NCBI GenBank assembly: GCA_002424845.1
Contig: DILD01000091.1
Location: 18,945 to 82,944, forward strand
DNA length: 64,000 nucleotides
DNA from: Thiobacillus denitrificans
GTDB taxonomy: Bacteria; Pseudomonadota; Gammaproteobacteria; Burkholderiales; Thiobacillaceae
Direction: 5' to 3'
Numbering within the stretch: position 1 is the stretch's first letter; every line of letters starts with the position of its first letter. Below the pieces are notes generated by a model. That model did not search any database, was not told the DNA's origin, and was given only the letters and a program-made list of their open reading frames with translations. A program made the translations under genes and the position numbers. Below are positions 36,742-46,523 of the stretch, one piece after another.

Positions 36742-37616
36742 TGACCGCCGGCGGCACGCGGATTCTTCATGTACTTGAAGAAATCCGAGCTGGGATCGAG
36801 CACCATCACGTCGCTCTTGCTCTTGAAGCTTTCGCGATAGGCCTGCATCGAACGGTAGAACGCATAGAACTCGGCATTCTTGCCATAGGCGGAGGCATAC
36901 ACGGTCGAAGCCTTGGCATCGCCCTCACCCTTGACGCCCTGGGCATCGCGGTAGGCTTCGGCAACGATCACGTCCTTCTGCTTGTCGGCGTCGGCCTTGA
37001 TTTTTTCAGCTTCGGCCGCGCCAGTCGAACGCAACTCGTTAGCCACCTGTTTGCGCTCAGCTTCCATCCGGCGATACACGTTTTCCGACACGCTTTCCGG
37101 CAGATCAACGCGCTTGATCCGCACATCAACCACCTGAACGCCAATCATGCGCGCATCGCTATCGGCCTTGGTGCGAATGATGTTCATGATTTCTTCACGC
37201 CGCCCGGAGACCACCTCATTGATGGTGCGCTTGCCGAACTCGGCACGCAGCCCGTCATTGACCGTCTGATTCAAGCGGATCTGCGCCCGCGTCTCGTCAC
37301 CGCCCACCGACACGTAAAACTGCCGCGCATCGATCACGCGCCATTTGATGAAGGAGTCGACCAGCACGTTCTTCTTTTCCGAGGTAATGAAACGCTCGGG
37401 ATCAGCCGAATCCAGCGTCAGGATGCGGGTATCGAAATAGCGCACGTTCTGCACCAGCGGCAGCTTGAAATACAGGCCGGGCTTGGTCTTCACCGACACC
37501 ACTTCACCCAGCTGGAACACCAGGGCGTTCTGCCGCTGGTCAACCGTGAATATGCTGGCGCTCAGCACGACCAGCACCACCAGCAGCCCTGTCAACAACA
37601 ATCCGAGCTTGTTCAT
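36738..37616 (-). CDS. hflC: HflC, SPFH-domain protease modulator
   Basis: This 292-residue protein has an N-terminal membrane anchor (LGLLLTGLLVVLVVLSASIF) and an SPFH domain (VDQRQNALVFQLGEVV). It forms the HflKC cage around the FtsH protease at the inner membrane. The start overlaps the hflK stop by ATGA. Confidence 0.95.
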   Translation of the reverse strand: MNKLGLLLTGLLVVLVVLSASIFTVDQRQNALVFQLGEVVSVKTKPGLYFKLPLVQNVRYFDTRILTLDSADPERFITSEKKNVLVDSFIKWRVIDARQFYVSVGGDETRAQIRLNQTVNDGLRAEFGKRTINEVVSGRREEIMNIIRTKADSDARMIGVQVVDVRIKRVDLPESVSENVYRRMEAERKQVANELRSTGAAEAEKIKADADKQKDVIVAEAYRDAQGVKGEGDAKASTVYASAYGKNAEFYAFYRSMQAYRESFKSKSDVMVLDPSSDFFKYMKNPRAAGGQ

Positions 37617-38812
37617 GGCCGTGCCTCCCGATCACGATTCCGCAAGGCATCACGTGAACGCGTATCCACGGGTGAAGCGGTCGTCGTGGCAGGCTGCGCC
37701 AAGGCATCCGGGGCGCCACTATAGGGTTGATTGACGATCTGCTGCAGCTTATCGAGCGGCAGATACAAGAGGCTGTTGCCGCCTTTCTGATCCACCAATA
37801 TTTTGCTGGTGTTGTTCATCACGGTCTGCATGGTGTCGAGATAGATACGCTGGCGCGTGACCTGCGGCGCCTTCTGATATTCGGCAAAAATCTGCGTAAA
37901 GCGGCTGGCTTCACCCTCGGCATTGGCAATTACCGACAGTTTGTAACCCTCGGCTTCTTCCTTCAGGCGCGAGGCCAGACCACGGGCGCGCGGCACCACG
38001 TCGTTAAAATAAGCTTCAGCTTCGTTCTTCAGGCGTTCGCGATCCTGGCTCGCTTTCACCGCATCATCGAACGCAGCCTGCACCTGCTCGGGTGGCTGGA
38101 TGTTCTGCAGGGTCACCTGGCTGATGCTGATGCCGGTCTTGTGACGATCATGGATCTCCTGCATCAATTGCTTGGCGCGCGCGGCAATTTCAGCACGGCC
38201 TTCGTACAGCACGAAGTCCATTTTGCTCTTGCCGACAACTTCGCGCATCGCGGTTTCAGCGATCTGCAGCGCGCTGTCTTCCGGCGAGCGGTTGATGAAC
38301 AGGAACTCGACCGGGTCTTTCAGGATGTACTGTACGGCGAACTGCAGATCGATAATATTCTCGTCATCGGTCAGCATCAGCGACTCTTTCAGCACCTTGC
38401 TCTTGACGTTGTTGCGGTAACCGATTTCAACGGTGCGCACCTGATCAACGTTGACGATTTCACGCGACTCGACCGGCCACGGCAGATGCCAGCGCGGGCC
38501 CGGCTCGGTAGTCTCGACGTATTGGCCAAAACGCAGCACCATGCCGCGCTGACCGGTATCCACAATGTAAAACCCGCTTGCCAACCACACCAGCGCCAGC
38601 GCACCCGCCAGCAGGGCGACCAGATTGCCGCCCCCCGGAAGGCCGACCGGGGTCAGATTATCGCCGCCGCCATTACCGCCGCCGGTGTCCTTGCTGCCGA
38701 ACATACCGTTGAGACGCTGATTGATGCGCCGCCAAATTTCGTCCAGGTCGGGCGGTCCGCTGTTTGGATTGCGGTTACCGTTATTGCCCCATTGCGGGTC
38801 GTTCCAGGCCAT
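37613..38812 (-). CDS. hflK: HflK, SPFH-domain protease modulator
   Basis: This 399-residue partner of HflC has a Gly/Asn-rich cytoplasmic N-terminus (GGGNGGGDNLTP), one membrane helix (LVALLAGALALVWLASGFYI) and an SPFH domain beginning IVDTGQRGMVLRFGQ. It starts six bases after the hflX stop and is co-transcribed with it. The length is normal for Betaproteobacteria. Confidence 0.95.
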   Translation of the reverse strand: MAWNDPQWGNNGNRNPNSGPPDLDEIWRRINQRLNGMFGSKDTGGGNGGGDNLTPVGLPGGGNLVALLAGALALVWLASGFYIVDTGQRGMVLRFGQYVETTEPGPRWHLPWPVESREIVNVDQVRTVEIGYRNNVKSKVLKESLMLTDDENIIDLQFAVQYILKDPVEFLFINRSPEDSALQIAETAMREVVGKSKMDFVLYEGRAEIAARAKQLMQEIHDRHKTGISISQVTLQNIQPPEQVQAAFDDAVKASQDRERLKNEAEAYFNDVVPRARGLASRLKEEAEGYKLSVIANAEGEASRFTQIFAEYQKAPQVTRQRIYLDTMQTVMNNTSKILVDQKGGNSLLYLPLDKLQQIVNQPYSGAPDALAQPATTTASPVDTRSRDALRNRDREARP

Positions 38813-38818
38813 ATCGTT

Positions 38819-40018
38819 TTATTTAGTGAGATCTATAGATTGAAGAGGGGTGTCGCTTGGTGAGCCGGCTTCATTCTGACCGGTTTCAACCTGGACACGG
38901 CTGGCAAGCAGGATTTCTGACAGCGCATCCCGCAAAAGTTCAAGACCTTCGCCTGTTCTGGCGGATATATAAACGCTGTGAAGTTTACCATATTCGTCAC
39001 GTCCAGCCCCCGGCGCAACGCCCGTCAGATCAAGCTTGTTGTAGACCCGCAATTGCGGCACCCCATCGGCGCCGATTTCCTTCAGCACCTTTTCAACCGC
39101 CTCGATCTGCCGTTCGCGTCCCGGACTGGCGGAATCGATCACATGCAGCAGCAGATCGGCCTCGGTCGTGGCCTCCAGGGTGGCCCGAAAAGCGGCCACC
39201 AGTTCATGCGGCAGACGGGTAATGAAGCCGACGGTGTCCGACAGCACCACTTCGCCGCTCGCCGGCTCGCCGCCGGCTGATTCAGCCAGGCGCGGCAGAT
39301 ACATCTTGCGCGTGGTGGTGTCCAGCGTGGCGAACAACTGGTCGGCCGCGTAGGCGCCAGCGCGCGTCAGCGCATTGAACAAGGTGGATTTTCCCGCGTT
39401 GGTGTAGCCCACCAGCGCCACCGACATCACCTGCTGGCGGGCACGCGACCGCCTTTGGGTGCGGCGCTGCTTGCCCAGCCTGGCCAGCCGCTCGCGCAAC
39501 GCCTTGACCCGCACGCCCAGCAGGCGACGATCGGTTTCCAGCTGTTTCTCGCCCGGGCCGCGCATACCGACGCCGCCGCGCTGGCGTTCGAGGTGAGTCC
39601 AGCCACGCACCAGGCGGGTTGAAAGGTGCTGTAACTGCGCCAGTTCGACCTGCAGCTTGCCTTCGGCACTCTGCGCGCGGCGGGCAAAGATATCCAGAAT
39701 CAGGCTGACGCGGTCGATGACCCGGCAACGCAGGCGGCGCTCCAGGTTGCGTTCCTGGGCAGGCGACAGTTCGTGATTGAAAATGACAACATCGGCCTCG
39801 GTGGCCGCGACCAGCGCCGCGATTTCGTCGGCCTTGCCGCTCCCCACGAACAGCGCCGCATCGGGACGGCTACGCTTGCCCAGCACTTCACCGAGGATAT
39901 CGAGCCCAGCGCCTGTCGCCAGCAACCGCAGTTCAGCCACGCTTTCGGCAAAATCCGGCATCCCGAAATCAAGCGCCACCAGGATGACACGCTCGCCGCC
40001 CTCATGCCGTTCAAACAA
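38819..40018 (-). CDS. hflX: Ribosome-associated GTPase HflX
   Basis: HflX splits stalled 70S ribosomes. The GTPase G1 is GYTNAGKST, with LDTTTRKM, DTVGFI and NKLD downstream. The HflX-specific helical domain contains RGPGEKQLETDRRLL. I favour the TTG start at 40018 (reading FERHEGGERVILVALDFG), since GGGAG lies seven bases upstream and this is the usual N-terminus. An ATG at 40054 in frame adds 12 residues but has no ribosome site. The gene normally follows hfq. Here a GGDEF-EAL gene lies upstream instead. Confidence 0.94.
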   Translation of the reverse strand: MFERHEGGERVILVALDFGMPDFAESVAELRLLATGAGLDILGEVLGKRSRPDAALFVGSGKADEIAALVAATEADVVIFNHELSPAQERNLERRLRCRVIDRVSLILDIFARRAQSAEGKLQVELAQLQHLSTRLVRGWTHLERQRGGVGMRGPGEKQLETDRRLLGVRVKALRERLARLGKQRRTQRRSRARQQVMSVALVGYTNAGKSTLFNALTRAGAYAADQLFATLDTTTRKMYLPRLAESAGGEPASGEVVLSDTVGFITRLPHELVAAFRATLEATTEADLLLHVIDSASPGRERQIEAVEKVLKEIGADGVPQLRVYNKLDLTGVAPGAGRDEYGKLHSVYISARTGEGLELLRDALSEILLASRVQVETGQNEAGSPSDTPLQSIDLTK

Positions 40019-40198
40019 GGGGGCGCTCCCGGCTTGCGTCCGGACAGGCCGCATTCAATGGGTGGGCCTCGACGGTTTTCAATGGGATTCGGCGATACAG
40101 AAATGGTTTCACAGGCAGGGGTTCGGCATGGGGCAGGGGCATGATGCACGCGACATTCCTTGCCCGCTTGGGCTAGGACGTTTCATTCTAGTCCAGGA

Positions 40199-42007
40199 TC
40201 ACATCAGTTGCGGGCGCCCGAAATGCCAACCCTGTCCGTAGTCCACCCCCATGTCGGCAAGAATGCGGGCGGTTTCTGCATCCTCGACATGCTCGGCCAC
40301 GGTGATCACCCCCTCCTTGCGCGCAAAGTTTGCCAGGCTCTCGACAATGCCCGCCACCTTGCGGTCCTTCCGCATGTTCGACACCAACCAGCCTTCAATT
40401 TTCAGAAAACTGACCGGCAGATGCGCCAGGTAGAGATAAGACGAATAGCCGCTGCCAAAATCGTCCAGCGCCAGCCGAAAACCAAAGTCGATGAAAGGCT
40501 GCAAATCGGCACGCAATTTATCCAGGCTGACAATGTGCTGGCGCTCGGTCAACTCCAGCACGATGGGCTTGATCGGCCCCATTTCCACGCCGCAGGTCTG
40601 ACAATAGCTCATGGCATTGTTGAGCATTTCATCGACCAGATCGCGCCGTGCCAGAAACTGCGGCGACACATTCACAAAATGGGCAAAATCGGGGGGGACG
40701 CCTTGACTCATGCGCGTGACACAGTGCTGCATCACGTTACGGATCACCTGGCGGTCGATTTCAGCCATCAGGCCGAGGCCTTCGGCCATGTCGATAAAAT
40801 CCTGGGCCTCGACGATCTCGCCGGTTGCGGTTTCGATGCGCGCCAGCGCCTCATCGGCAACCGTTTGCCCGCTCTGCAAATCGACAATGACCTGCTGCGA
40901 GGCCTGCCTGACCCGGTTTTCTGCCAGCACCTGCCGCAGCAGCGCGCTGTTCCAGGGTGTGTGGGTATGCACAGCCATCCTGATCCGATCGCGGCCGTCC
41001 GCCTTGGCCCGATACAGGGCATGATCCAGCTTCTCCAGCATGGGCAGGGCTTCGCTATCGTTCGTGCCAAAGGCTGCCACACCAGCCGAAAAGCTCAATG
41101 AAATGGCGCCGACGCTGGTCTGGATAGGCGTCGAACGGGCTTGGCCGGCCAGCTGCTCCATGATGCTGGCGGCCTCTTCCATGGTGCTGCCATGCAGCAC
41201 GAACAAGAATTCTTCCCCGCCCCAGCGCGCCACCCAGTCGCCTTCGCGCAGCCCCGATTCGAACCGGCGCGCCATGGCGTTCAACACCTCATCCCCCACG
41301 GCATGGCCGTAGCGATCGTTCACCATCTTGAAATGGTCGAGATCCACCAGGGCCAGCGCGAAACCATGGCCATCGCGCGGGGTGCGCGCGCTTTCCATTT
41401 GCAGGCATTCTTCCGCTGCGCGTCGGTTGGCCAGTCCGGTCAATGGATCGGTCAGTGCGATACGCTGCAGCAGGTCTTTCTGTTCGGATTGATGCAAGGC
41501 ATTGCCAAGCCAGTCGGCGATCAGCCCCATGTAAGCAATATCGACCGCGTCGGGCGGCGAATCGCTACGCCTGCGCAAAAAAGCCAGCACCCAACGCGTC
41601 TCGTCGCCGACCGACACCGGAATTCCGGAGAAAGTGCGCATGCCAAACTCGGTCACCATCTGGTTGCTGGCATACAGGGGGTGCGCAGCCAGATCGGCGA
41701 TATGGGAAGGCGCGCGGCTATGGTGGACAGCGTGGCACAGCGACACGTCCACGGCTTGCCTGCTACCTTCCGGAAACACTCCCAGGCGGTCGCTGACATA
41801 GCGCGCGGTGCAGTGCTCGCCAAGCTCGCCCAGCACCACCAGATCCATGTCCAGCACATCAGCCGCCATCGCCAGCATGGAACGGATGCGTTCGGCGTCA
41901 GTCAGTCCATTCTTTACGGACAATTTCCACAGCGCGTTCAGGCGATCGACATGCGCGTCGGCCTGACCGGCAAGTGAGACGGGGGTGGTTCCGTTGGCTG
42001 CCGGCAT
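40199..42007 (-). CDS. GAF-GGDEF-EAL cyclic-di-GMP enzyme
   Basis: In this 602-residue soluble protein a GAF-like sensor domain (residues about 20-170, with CHAVHHSRAP) precedes a GGDEF domain (RWGGEEFLFV, active form). An EAL domain follows (DEALARIET, FVNVSPQFL, LELTERQ, LDDFGSGYSS, AEHVEDAETA). The inhibitory site REGD lies five residues before GGEEF. The residues needed for phosphodiesterase activity seem present, although spacing around the EAL motif is somewhat divergent. It lies between hflX and galT in the place where hfq would be expected. Confidence 0.92.
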   Translation of the reverse strand: MPAANGTTPVSLAGQADAHVDRLNALWKLSVKNGLTDAERIRSMLAMAADVLDMDLVVLGELGEHCTARYVSDRLGVFPEGSRQAVDVSLCHAVHHSRAPSHIADLAAHPLYASNQMVTEFGMRTFSGIPVSVGDETRWVLAFLRRRSDSPPDAVDIAYMGLIADWLGNALHQSEQKDLLQRIALTDPLTGLANRRAAEECLQMESARTPRDGHGFALALVDLDHFKMVNDRYGHAVGDEVLNAMARRFESGLREGDWVARWGGEEFLFVLHGSTMEEAASIMEQLAGQARSTPIQTSVGAISLSFSAGVAAFGTNDSEALPMLEKLDHALYRAKADGRDRIRMAVHTHTPWNSALLRQVLAENRVRQASQQVIVDLQSGQTVADEALARIETATGEIVEAQDFIDMAEGLGLMAEIDRQVIRNVMQHCVTRMSQGVPPDFAHFVNVSPQFLARRDLVDEMLNNAMSYCQTCGVEMGPIKPIVLELTERQHIVSLDKLRADLQPFIDFGFRLALDDFGSGYSSYLYLAHLPVSFLKIEGWLVSNMRKDRKVAGIVESLANFARKEGVITVAEHVEDAETARILADMGVDYGQGWHFGRPQLM

Positions 42008-42060
42008 GATTGCTATCAGGGCTGATTAACCAGAAAGCCATTCTAGCCCCAATACGCGCC

Positions 42061-43152
42061 TTACAAATCAACCCCCCGCAAACGCTCGGCTGCCTGTTCC
42101 GGGTTAATGGTATTCACGAACAAGCCCGAACCGAGCTCAAAACCGGTTGGAATGGAAGTGCGCGGGCAGATTTCAAGATGCCAGTGGTAACTCGGCGCAT
42201 GCGCATCGCGCTGGGCGTCATGGGGTACCGAATGCAGGAAAAAGTTGTACTGTGCGCCGCCGATCACGGCATCCAGTCGCGCCATGGTGCGCTTCATCAC
42301 CCGCGCCAGATCAGCCATATCCTCGCCCCTCACATCGAGAAAATCGGCCTGATGCGCCAGCGGCAGGATATGCACTTCCCACTCGTAACGGCTGGCGAAC
42401 GGTTTGATGGCAATAAATTTCTCGCCACGCTCGACCACGTATTGCCCGACATTGATCTTGCGCCGCACCGCGCCCGAGGTGCGATCGTAAATGGTTGCCT
42501 CGAAGGTCAGCGCCTCATCGATCAGCGCGCAAAAAATGCAGTGGTGATGTTTGGCGTAGTGCGCGGCACTGTTTTTCACTTCCGCATCGACGTTCTCCGG
42601 CACCACCGGCATCGCAATCACCTGGCTATGCGTATGGGGAATAGAGGCGCCTGCGGCCGGGCCAAAGTTCTTGAATACCAGCACATATTTGAGCCGCTCG
42701 TCCGATTCGAATAGTTGACCCATGCGCGCCTGGTAGACCCCGAACAGCGCGGCCAGATGCGATTCCGCCATTTCGTGCACGGCGATGCCGTGTTCATGAT
42801 GGTCGATGATGACTTCGTGCCGGCCGTAGCCGTCTATGGTTTGTTGCAGGCCGAAATTGAAATTGGCCTGTTCGCGATCATCCCCCAGCACGGGATAAAG
42901 ATTTTCCACCATACGGATCTGCCAGTCGCCCTCCGGCGGCCAGCTCAGGATCAGCGGCGGCGTCTTGTGTTCGTTGCCGCGGCAAAAGGGACAGGTCTCG
43001 ACGTGCTTGCGCGTGTCGCGCGGCGCCAGCTCCTCGGCTTTTTTCGGGCGCATGCTGCGGGCGGTGGCGACCAGCACCGATTCGCTCGGCACGATGGGGT
43101 TGATGCGGATTTCGCGGACTTCGCTGGATTCTGGGATATTGGGGTCGGACAT
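42061..43152 (-). CDS. galT: GalT-like nucleotidylyltransferase (HIT superfamily)
   Basis: This 363-residue protein is of the galactose-1-phosphate uridylyltransferase family. It has zinc-binding CPFC near residue 53 and the second half-domain motif HCIFCALI. The catalytic motif is HTHSQ (in GASIPHTHSQVIAMP), where classical GalT has HPHGQ. This suggests it may act on another sugar nucleotide, for example as an ADP-glucose phosphorylase-type enzyme. No other galactose genes are nearby. It is divergent from a small unknown gene, with 169 bases between the starts. Confidence 0.85.
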   Translation of the reverse strand: MSDPNIPESSEVREIRINPIVPSESVLVATARSMRPKKAEELAPRDTRKHVETCPFCRGNEHKTPPLILSWPPEGDWQIRMVENLYPVLGDDREQANFNFGLQQTIDGYGRHEVIIDHHEHGIAVHEMAESHLAALFGVYQARMGQLFESDERLKYVLVFKNFGPAAGASIPHTHSQVIAMPVVPENVDAEVKNSAAHYAKHHHCIFCALIDEALTFEATIYDRTSGAVRRKINVGQYVVERGEKFIAIKPFASRYEWEVHILPLAHQADFLDVRGEDMADLARVMKRTMARLDAVIGGAQYNFFLHSVPHDAQRDAHAPSYHWHLEICPRTSIPTGFELGSGLFVNTINPEQAAERLRGVDL

Positions 43153-43261
43153 TCGGTGTCTCCTCTGGCGGCTAGCTTAAATCAGCCTGCTCGCGCCGTT
43201 GGTTCATAATTCTTATGTCCCCAGTCAGGCTTTTTATCCCTTGACAGGCTAGGGCCTTGCG

Positions 43262-43290
43262 TTGACGAAGCCCTGACCGGCGCAGACAAT
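43262..43290 (+). promoter_or_regulatory. Candidate sigma-70 promoter of the two small unknown genes
   Basis: TTGACG (43262-43267) and GACAAT (43285-43290) are separated by 17 bases. Transcription would begin near 43297, 25 bases before the ATG at 43322. The -10 box is only a fair match. Confidence 0.4.
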
Positions 43291-43321
43291 GACAATTCTT
43301 TGCGGTTTCCGGAGTATCCCC

Positions 43322-43603
43322 ATGGACGAAAAAGCCCTGCACGACGAGCAGCGCCTCATGCGCATGATGCGCAAGACCCTCACCTCCATCGTGCGCGACA
43401 CCGCACCGCGCGACGGCAACCCCAGCCCCTTGACCGAAGCCACCATCCTCGGCATCAAGGACTGTCTGGTTGTGATTTCCAGCCGCGAGACCGAGCTTTC
43501 CAGGCTGACGGGGCGCACGCTGGACGAGCGCCCGCATTTCACCGACGAAACGCCTACCAGCCACGCCGTTAAAATCAGCAGCATTCCCAAGAAGACCCAC
43601 TAG
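43322..43603 (+). CDS. Conserved-looking hypothetical protein
   Basis: This 93-residue protein starts at the ATG at 43322 with GGAG nine bases upstream (MDEKALHDEQRLMRMMRKTL). It is mostly helical and charged, with the segment TEATILGIKDCLVVISSRETEL and no membrane segment. An earlier in-frame start at 43289 lacks a ribosome site. The product is unknown. The second small ORF follows after three bases, so they form a unit in the hflX-der interval. Confidence 0.6.
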   Translation: MDEKALHDEQRLMRMMRKTLTSIVRDTAPRDGNPSPLTEATILGIKDCLVVISSRETELSRLTGRTLDERPHFTDETPTSHAVKISSIPKKTH

Positions 43604-43606
43604 GGC

Positions 43607-43858
43607 ATGCCGCAAGCCACCAGCCTGTTCGCCGACATCGAATCGAATGTCGTCGGCACCTCTGCTGTGGTGATTTATTCGCCCTCAGGCAAGAAACGCA
43701 CGCGTTTTCCAGAGGGAGTGGTTGAGGTTTACTCAAGCGAATCCGAAGCGCTCGCGCATGCTGAGCCCGAAAAGTCGCGCCATGCAGCCCTTGCCAGCGG
43801 CCCGTCGCGATCGTCCGAAGGGTTCAAGTTGTTCTATCTGGTGCGCTGGCTCGATTGA
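43607..43858 (+). CDS. Small hypothetical protein
   Basis: This 83-residue ORF starts three bases after the previous gene. It contains the stretch TSAVVIYSPSGKKRTRFPEG and ends FKLFYLVRWLD, which looks like a small beta-rich domain. I do not recognise it. Tight spacing to the upstream ORF supports translation. Confidence 0.5.
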   Translation: MPQATSLFADIESNVVGTSAVVIYSPSGKKRTRFPEGVVEVYSSESEALAHAEPEKSRHAALASGPSRSSEGFKLFYLVRWLD

Positions 43859-43909
43859 GCGCGTGCCAGACCCGCGATCCAGTCTTCGTAAACGCCTAAC
43901 TTGCAGGTT

Positions 43910-45319
43910 TCAGCTGGCGCCGTAGACTTTGCGCCGCACCCGCTTCTTGCGCCGCATCCGCGTCGCTTCGCTCTCGGTCAACGGTGCCCGCTTCTTGCCC
44001 TCGAACGGGTTCTTACCCTCGTCTTCCTTGATCTGGATTCTGAGCGGCGTACCCTGCAAGTTGAAGGCCTTGCGGAAGCTGGCTTCCAGATAACGTTTGT
44101 AATCGTCGCGCAGACCGTCCAGCGCATTGCCGTGCAAAATGATGACTGGCGGATTCTTGCCGCCCTGGTGCGCGTAACGCGGCTTGGGCCGGAACAAACC
44201 ATTCTTGGGCGGCGCGTGCTGCTCCACCGCCATTTCCAGCACCCGGGTGAGCTTGGGCGTCGACATCTTGATGAAGGCGGCGGCATGCGCGGCCTCCACA
44301 TCTTTCAACAGCGTATCGAGGCCTTTGGCCTTGAGCGCCGAGATATAGTTAAAACGGGCAAAATCCAGAAAGGCCAGTTTGCGTCCGATTTCGCGCTTGA
44401 TGTCGTCGCGCTGTTCAGGGCTGAGGCCATCCCATTTGTTGATTGCGACCACCAGCGCCCGCCCGGTTTCCAGCACGAAACCCGCCAGGTGCGCATCCTG
44501 TTCCGAGATGTTCTCGCGCGCATCGAGCACCAGCACCACCACGTTGGCGTCCTCGATTGCTTGCAGGGTCTTGATGACCGAGAATTTTTCGAATGTCTCG
44601 AATACCTTGCCTTTGCGCCGCACCCCGGCGGTGTCGATCAGGATGTAGGGCTTGTTGTCCCGCTCGAATTCGACATAAATCGAATCGCGCGTGGTGCCGG
44701 GCTGGTCGAACGCAATGACGCGTTCCTCGCCCACCAGCGCGTTGACCAGGGTCGACTTGCCGACGTTGGGGCGCCCCACCAGCGCAATTTTCGGGATGCC
44801 GAATTCATCGGTCTTTTCTTCCTCGGCGGAAAACGGCGCCAGCGCCTCGTCCACCAGGTCGGCGATGCCGTCGCCATGTGCACCGGAAATCGCCAGTGGC
44901 TCGCCCAGTGCCAGCTCGTGGAATTCTGCGGTGATCACCGCGCGATTCATGCCTTCGGCCTTATTGACCGCCAGCAGCACCGGGCAGGTCGCGCGGCGCA
45001 AGCGGTCGGCGATCACCTGATCCTGCGGCGTGAGGCCGCTGCGCGCATCGACCATGAAAATAATGGCATCGGCCTCGTCGATGGCCTGGAGCGTCTGACG
45101 CGCCATTTCGGCCATGATGCCTTCCTTGGCCACAGGTTCCAGACCGCCGGTGTCCACGACCAGATAAGGTTTGTCGCCGATACGCCCACGCCCGTAATGA
45201 CGGTCGCGCGTCATCCCCGGCATGTCGTGCACCAGCGCGTCACGTGTGCCGGTGAGCCGGTTGAACAAAGTGGACTTGCCGACGTTGGGACGCCCGACAA
45301 GAACCAGAGTGGGAAGCAT
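43910..45319 (-). CDS. der: Ribosome assembly GTPase Der (EngA)
   Basis: This 469-residue protein starts at the ATG at 45319, preceded by AAGGAT (an upstream 12-codon extension was discarded). It has two GTPase domains, each with GRPNVGKST. The first has DTGG, as usual in Der, the second [10 protein letters not shown]. The C-terminal KH-like domain ends with basic residues ([14 protein letters not shown]). Der acts in 50S subunit maturation. Normally hfq and hflX follow; here they are replaced by other genes. Confidence 0.96.
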   Translation of the reverse strand: MLPTLVLVGRPNVGKSTLFNRLTGTRDALVHDMPGMTRDRHYGRGRIGDKPYLVVDTGGLEPVAKEGIMAEMARQTLQAIDEADAIIFMVDARSGLTPQDQVIADRLRRATCPVLLAVNKAEGMNRAVITAEFHELALGEPLAISGAHGDGIADLVDEALAPFSAEEEKTDEFGIPKIALVGRPNVGKSTLVNALVGEERVIAFDQPGTTRDSIYVEFERDNKPYILIDTAGVRRKGKVFETFEKFSVIKTLQAIEDANVVVLVLDARENISEQDAHLAGFVLETGRALVVAINKWDGLSPEQRDDIKREIGRKLAFLDFARFNYISALKAKGLDTLLKDVEAAHAAAFIKMSTPKLTRVLEMAVEQHAPPKNGLFRPKPRYAHQGGKNPPVIILHGNALDGLRDDYKRYLEASFRKAFNLQGTPLRIQIKEDEGKNPFEGKKRAPLTESEATRMRRKKRVRRKVYGAS

Positions 45320-45362
45320 GTTTATCCTTGCTGCAAGCCGGCAAAACCGGCTCACCGTTTAC

Positions 45363-46523
45363 TTACTTGAGTCTGAAAGCAACCACGCTGCCTTGGATCG
45401 TCTGCACAGCAAAACCCGGACCAATGTCGGCCGGGGCTGCGCGCACACCGCTATCGACCTTGGCCCGTGCGACAAAACTGCCATCCTCGGTCGATAGCAC
45501 ATGCACGACACCCTCGCCGTCCGCCACCACCACCCAGTCGCCAAACGCCAGGGGCGCAGTTACCTGCCGGCGAGCCAGCTTGTCCTGACGCCAGCCGGCA
45601 CGACCGCTAGCTTTGTCATAGGCGGTGACGGCATCCTTGTCGTCGGTCACGTAGACATTGATCGCGTCCATCGCCAGCCCGCTATTGCTGGAGGTGTCGC
45701 GCGTCCACAACAGGGTGCCCTTGCTGCGGTCGAAACAGGCCACTCGCCCTTGGTAGGCTACCGCGCACACTTGGCGGTCGTCCACTGCCGGACTGCCCAT
45801 CACATCCGCAACCCGTTCGAGCTCGGTCGCTCCGCGCGGCAAGGCCACTGTGGCCTCCCACAGCTGTGCACCGTTGGCAGCATTCAGCGCAACCAGCTTC
45901 CCGCCGGGGAACCCGATATAAAGCTCGCCATCACGGGTGGACATGCCGCCCGATCCACGCAAGCTCAGCGCGGGCAGGTTACGGGTATACAACCACTTGC
46001 GGCTACCGTCAGTTGCAGACAGGCCATGCACACGGCCATCGCCCGTACGTGCAATGACCGTATCAGCCACCACCAGCAATTGCCCGGTGACCTCGCTCGA
46101 CAAGCCCGCCCGCCAGCGTGTCTGACCGCTGGCCCGATCCAGTGCCAGCAGCTCGCCTTTCGCGCCGCCCACCAGAACCAGCGTTTCACCGGCCCCCACC
46201 CCGGCCGACAGCTTCACACCGGAATCGGCCCACCACAGCGTTTTTCCAGTTGCCACAGCAATCCGCACCACCCGTTCACCGCCTGCGGCAAAAACATCGT
46301 CACCCTCGGCCTGCGGATGAAACAAATATCCTGCCGCGTCGCCGGCATTGCCTTTCCAGATTTCAGCCAATGCGACGGACGGCTTGAACTCAACCAGCGC
46401 AGCAGGGTTGGGCTTCGCCGGAGTGGAACCCAACCAGCCCCCAACCGTGCCGCTCATTGAGTCGACCGTGCTGCATCCCGACAGGGCCAACGCCAAGACA
46501 GCCACCAACAGATGAATTTTCAC
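45363..46523 (-). CDS. bamB: Outer membrane assembly lipoprotein BamB
   Basis: This 386-residue PQQ-like beta-propeller of the BAM complex has a lipoprotein signal ending ALSG-C17, then repeated propeller blades (DRASGQTRW, NAANGAQLWEA, DRSKGTLLW). The start is GTG at 46523 and overlaps the upstream gene by GTGA. It lies next to der as in many proteobacteria. Confidence 0.94.
   Translation of the reverse strand: MKIHLLVAVLALALSGCSTVDSMSGTVGGWLGSTPAKPNPAALVEFKPSVALAEIWKGNAGDAAGYLFHPQAEGDDVFAAGGERVVRIAVATGKTLWWADSGVKLSAGVGAGETLVLVGGAKGELLALDRASGQTRWRAGLSSEVTGQLLVVADTVIARTGDGRVHGLSATDGSRKWLYTRNLPALSLRGSGGMSTRDGELYIGFPGGKLVALNAANGAQLWEATVALPRGATELERVADVMGSPAVDDRQVCAVAYQGRVACFDRSKGTLLWTRDTSSNSGLAMDAINVYVTDDKDAVTAYDKASGRAGWRQDKLARRQVTAPLAFGDWVVVADGEGVVHVLSTEDGSFVARAKVDSGVRAAPADIGPGFAVQTIQGSVVAFRLK

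Noticed and set aside
43901..45370. 489-codon open frame opposite der
   Set aside because: Antisense shadow of der with no family features and no ribosome site.
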